A stretch of DNA of 64,000 bases from Isoptericola halotolerans (GTDB lineage Bacteria > Actinomycetota > Actinomycetes > Actinomycetales > Cellulomonadaceae): positions 1,116,001 to 1,180,000 of the forward strand of contig NZ_JABEZU010000001.1 of assembly GCF_013149785.1 (NCBI RefSeq). The letters run 5' to 3'. The notes beneath the pieces were generated by a model that had not been told where the DNA came from, did no database searches, and saw only the letters and a list, made by a program, of their open reading frames with translations. Below, one piece after another: positions 62,774-64,000 of the stretch. Every line of letters begins with the position of its first letter. Position 1 is the stretch's first letter. The position numbers and the translations under genes were made by a program.

Positions 62774-63697
62774 ATGGCGACGGGGATCGGCGCGGCGCGG
62801 CTGACCGACCTCCTCGGGGCCGCCGGGGTCTTCTCCGGTCAGGTCCCGCGGCAGCCGGTCGCCGCCGGACCGCCCGCGGTCCCCGCGACCGTGCTGGCCG
62901 CGCTCGCGGCCGCCGGCCCGGAGGCGCGCGCGCGGGTCCTGGACCCCCTGGGGCGGGACGGCGACGTCCCGCGTCCCGGACGGCCGGCGCCGTTGCTCCT
63001 GCCCGAGCTCGTGCCCGGGCTTCCGGGCGGGCCCACGGCGGGGCGGCCCGGCTCGCCGGCACGCCAGGTCGACGCGACCACGTGCGGGGCGGCGGTGCTC
63101 GTGATGTTGCGGCTGGCGGGCGACGCCGCGTCGGCGCTGGCGCTCGCCGTCGACCCCCGGGGTGCGTGGGAGGCGTTCGCCCGGCGGCAGCGCGAGGTGC
63201 ACGCCCGTGCCCGGCGGCTCTGGCCGGGGAGACTCGGTACGCCGCCGTGGGGAGCCGCCCGGGAGGCGCGCTACGGGCCGTTGCGCGGGAAACGGCCTGG
63301 TGCGGGCCCGGTTCGCTACACGCATCGCGTCGTCCGGCGGAGCGAACCGCCCGAGGGGCCTCGCTCCGTGCTGGCCGCAGCGCTCGCGTCGGCCGGCGCG
63401 GGCATCCCCGTGCCGCTGTACACGGGCGGGGACCTGCGTGGGGGTGTGTCGACGGCGGTCCCGCGGCACGTCGTGCTGCTCACGGCCGTGCGACCCACCG
63501 ACGCCGGGCCCGTGGCGACGGTCTACGAGCCGTCCTCGGGCGCGCTGCACGCGGTGCCCGTCGACGCGCTGCGCGCCCCGGGCACCGACGACGCCGACCG
63601 GGTCGCCCGCCGTCGGGCGCTGGGGGGATGGCCTCACGTCGTGTGGGCGCTCCTGCCTCGCGAGGAGCGCGGATCGGGGACAGCATGGGGCACATGA
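62774..63697 (+). CDS. Conserved hypothetical protein, possible C39-like cysteine peptidase
   Basis: A 307-residue protein that I cannot place firmly. A segment RQVDATTCGAAVLVMLRLAG (98-117) resembles the start of C39 peptidase domains, with Cys104 in the nucleophile position. Later RHVVLLTAVRP (His232) and TVYEPSSGALHAVPVDALR with Glu252 sit where C39-type folds place the His and acid. I see no signal peptide, so the protein looks cytoplasmic or unconventionally located. The start ATG at 62774 follows deoA by 13 bases. Confidence in coding is high, in function low. Confidence 0.55.
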   Translation: MATGIGAARLTDLLGAAGVFSGQVPRQPVAAGPPAVPATVLAALAAAGPEARARVLDPLGRDGDVPRPGRPAPLLLPELVPGLPGGPTAGRPGSPARQVDATTCGAAVLVMLRLAGDAASALALAVDPRGAWEAFARRQREVHARARRLWPGRLGTPPWGAAREARYGPLRGKRPGAGPVRYTHRVVRRSEPPEGPRSVLAAALASAGAGIPVPLYTGGDLRGGVSTAVPRHVVLLTAVRPTDAGPVATVYEPSSGALHAVPVDALRAPGTDDADRVARRRALGGWPHVVWALLPREERGSGTAWGT

Positions 63698-63921
63698 GCA
63701 CCACACCCTCCGACGCCTGGCGTGACGCCGGGCTGGAAGCGCCCGACGACACCACGAGCCTCGTGGAGGAGGCGAGCACGTCACCCGCCGCTCCCGAGCA
63801 CGAGGCGGAGACCGACGAGTACCGTCCGGCGACGCCACGCCCCGACCTGGACGGCGAGGCGGCCGAGGCCGACGTCGCCGAGCAGGCGAGCGTCGTCCCC
63901 ACCCCGGAGGACGACCTCTGA
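63694..63921 (+). CDS. Small acidic protein of unknown function
   Basis: A 75-residue protein rich in Glu, Asp, Ala and Pro, starting MSTTPSDAWRDAGLEAPDDT, with no recognisable domain, membrane segment or Cys. It overlaps the previous gene by ATGA, so it is translationally coupled; ATG 63685 is an in-frame alternative. The composition suggests a disordered cytoplasmic protein. I give no function. Confidence 0.5.
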   Translation: MSTTPSDAWRDAGLEAPDDTTSLVEEASTSPAAPEHEAETDEYRPATPRPDLDGEAAEADVAEQASVVPTPEDDL

Positions 63922-63948
63922 CCGCAGCGAGCGCCTCTGGTGAACCGG

Positions 63949-63954
63949 TAGGTT
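63949..63954 (+). promoter_or_regulatory. -10 box (TAGGTT) for the following gene
   Basis: TAGGTT ends seven bases before ATG 63962, indicating a leaderless message. Confidence 0.45.
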
Positions 63955-63961
63955 GGGGCCC

Positions 63962-64000
63962 ATGACGCAAGCCCTCCTCGACGCGATCCCCGACCTGCCG
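63962..64000 (+). CDS. add: Probable adenosine deaminase, first 13 codons (partial)
   Basis: Only MTQALLDAIPDLP is in the window. Adenosine deaminases often begin with a short stretch ending in Leu-Pro-Lys before the metal-binding HxH motif, so this is compatible but not diagnostic. The main support is context: in related genomes add lies next to deoA and cdd. The start is backed by a -10 box. The call is inference. Confidence 0.4.
   Translation, partial: MTQALLDAIPDLP

Overview
The window is about 64 kb of very high G+C DNA, with GTG and ATG starts, stop/start overlaps (ATGA, GTGA, TGATG) at many gene junctions, and dense coding on one main strand. Gene content and order point to an actinomycete of the Micrococcales, most like Cellulomonas and relatives. 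The markers are mycothiol synthesis (mshB), a seven-iron ferredoxin beside dapC, a DUF3117 gene, a sigE-rseA-htrA-tatB run and a BMP nucleoside importer beside cdd and deoA. Several blocks keep the order I recall from Mycobacterium tuberculosis: typA/mshB/membrane protein with fdx/dapC; dapD, dapE, LOG, folP2, DUF3117, O-methyltransferase, sigE, rseA, htrA, tatB; and sdhCDAB near cdd, deoA and add. I see no tRNA, rRNA, CRISPR array, insertion sequence or prophage. This looks like chromosomal core plus transport genes.

Layout. 1-4451: end of an ABC exporter operon, a tandem GNAT enzyme, ychF and a small conserved protein. 4758-11055: a complete oligopeptide/dipeptide ABC importer (lipoprotein, two permeases, fused double ATPase). 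11059-18177: an operon of two very large FtsX/MacB-type permeases and two LolD-type ATPases. 18403-23897: a second peptide importer. 24000-29096: BCCT betaine/choline-type carrier, typA, mshB and a membrane protein. 29198-34051: a VanW-domain membrane protein leading into aromatic amino acid genes (an ACT-domain protein, pheA, tyrA). 34055-40496: fdxA, lysine/DAP genes (dapC, dapD, dapE), gltA and a secreted lysozyme-like protein. 40507-46646: LOG, folP2-type gene, DUF3117, O-methyltransferase, sigE, anti-sigma factor, HtrA and TatB. 46717-49385: trpS, a 2H phosphoesterase and YihY/BrkB. 49562-53073 (minus strand): sdhCDAB. 53228-55563: mannose-1-phosphate guanylyltransferase and an M20 amidohydrolase. 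55686-64000: nucleoside importer, cdd, deoA, a C39-like peptidase candidate, a small acidic protein and the first codons of a probable add.

How it fits together. Two peptide importers and one nucleoside importer feed scavenging. The nucleoside system is overlapped in one transcription direction with the enzymes that deaminate and phosphorolyse its cargo. sigE, its zinc anti-sigma factor, HtrA and TatB form an envelope-stress and export module, and sigE carries an ECF-type promoter of its own inside the divergent methyltransferase gene. Many genes appear leaderless: a TANNNT-like -10 box ends 6-8 bases before the start codon. Perfect or near-perfect hairpins follow each of the three binding-protein genes and lie between convergent genes. 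The points most worth a second look are a degenerate prephenate-dehydratase-like ACT protein before pheA, an AbrB-like tail on an ABC ATPase, a DppB-type permease with about six extra membrane segments, and a possible C39-like peptidase in the nucleoside operon.
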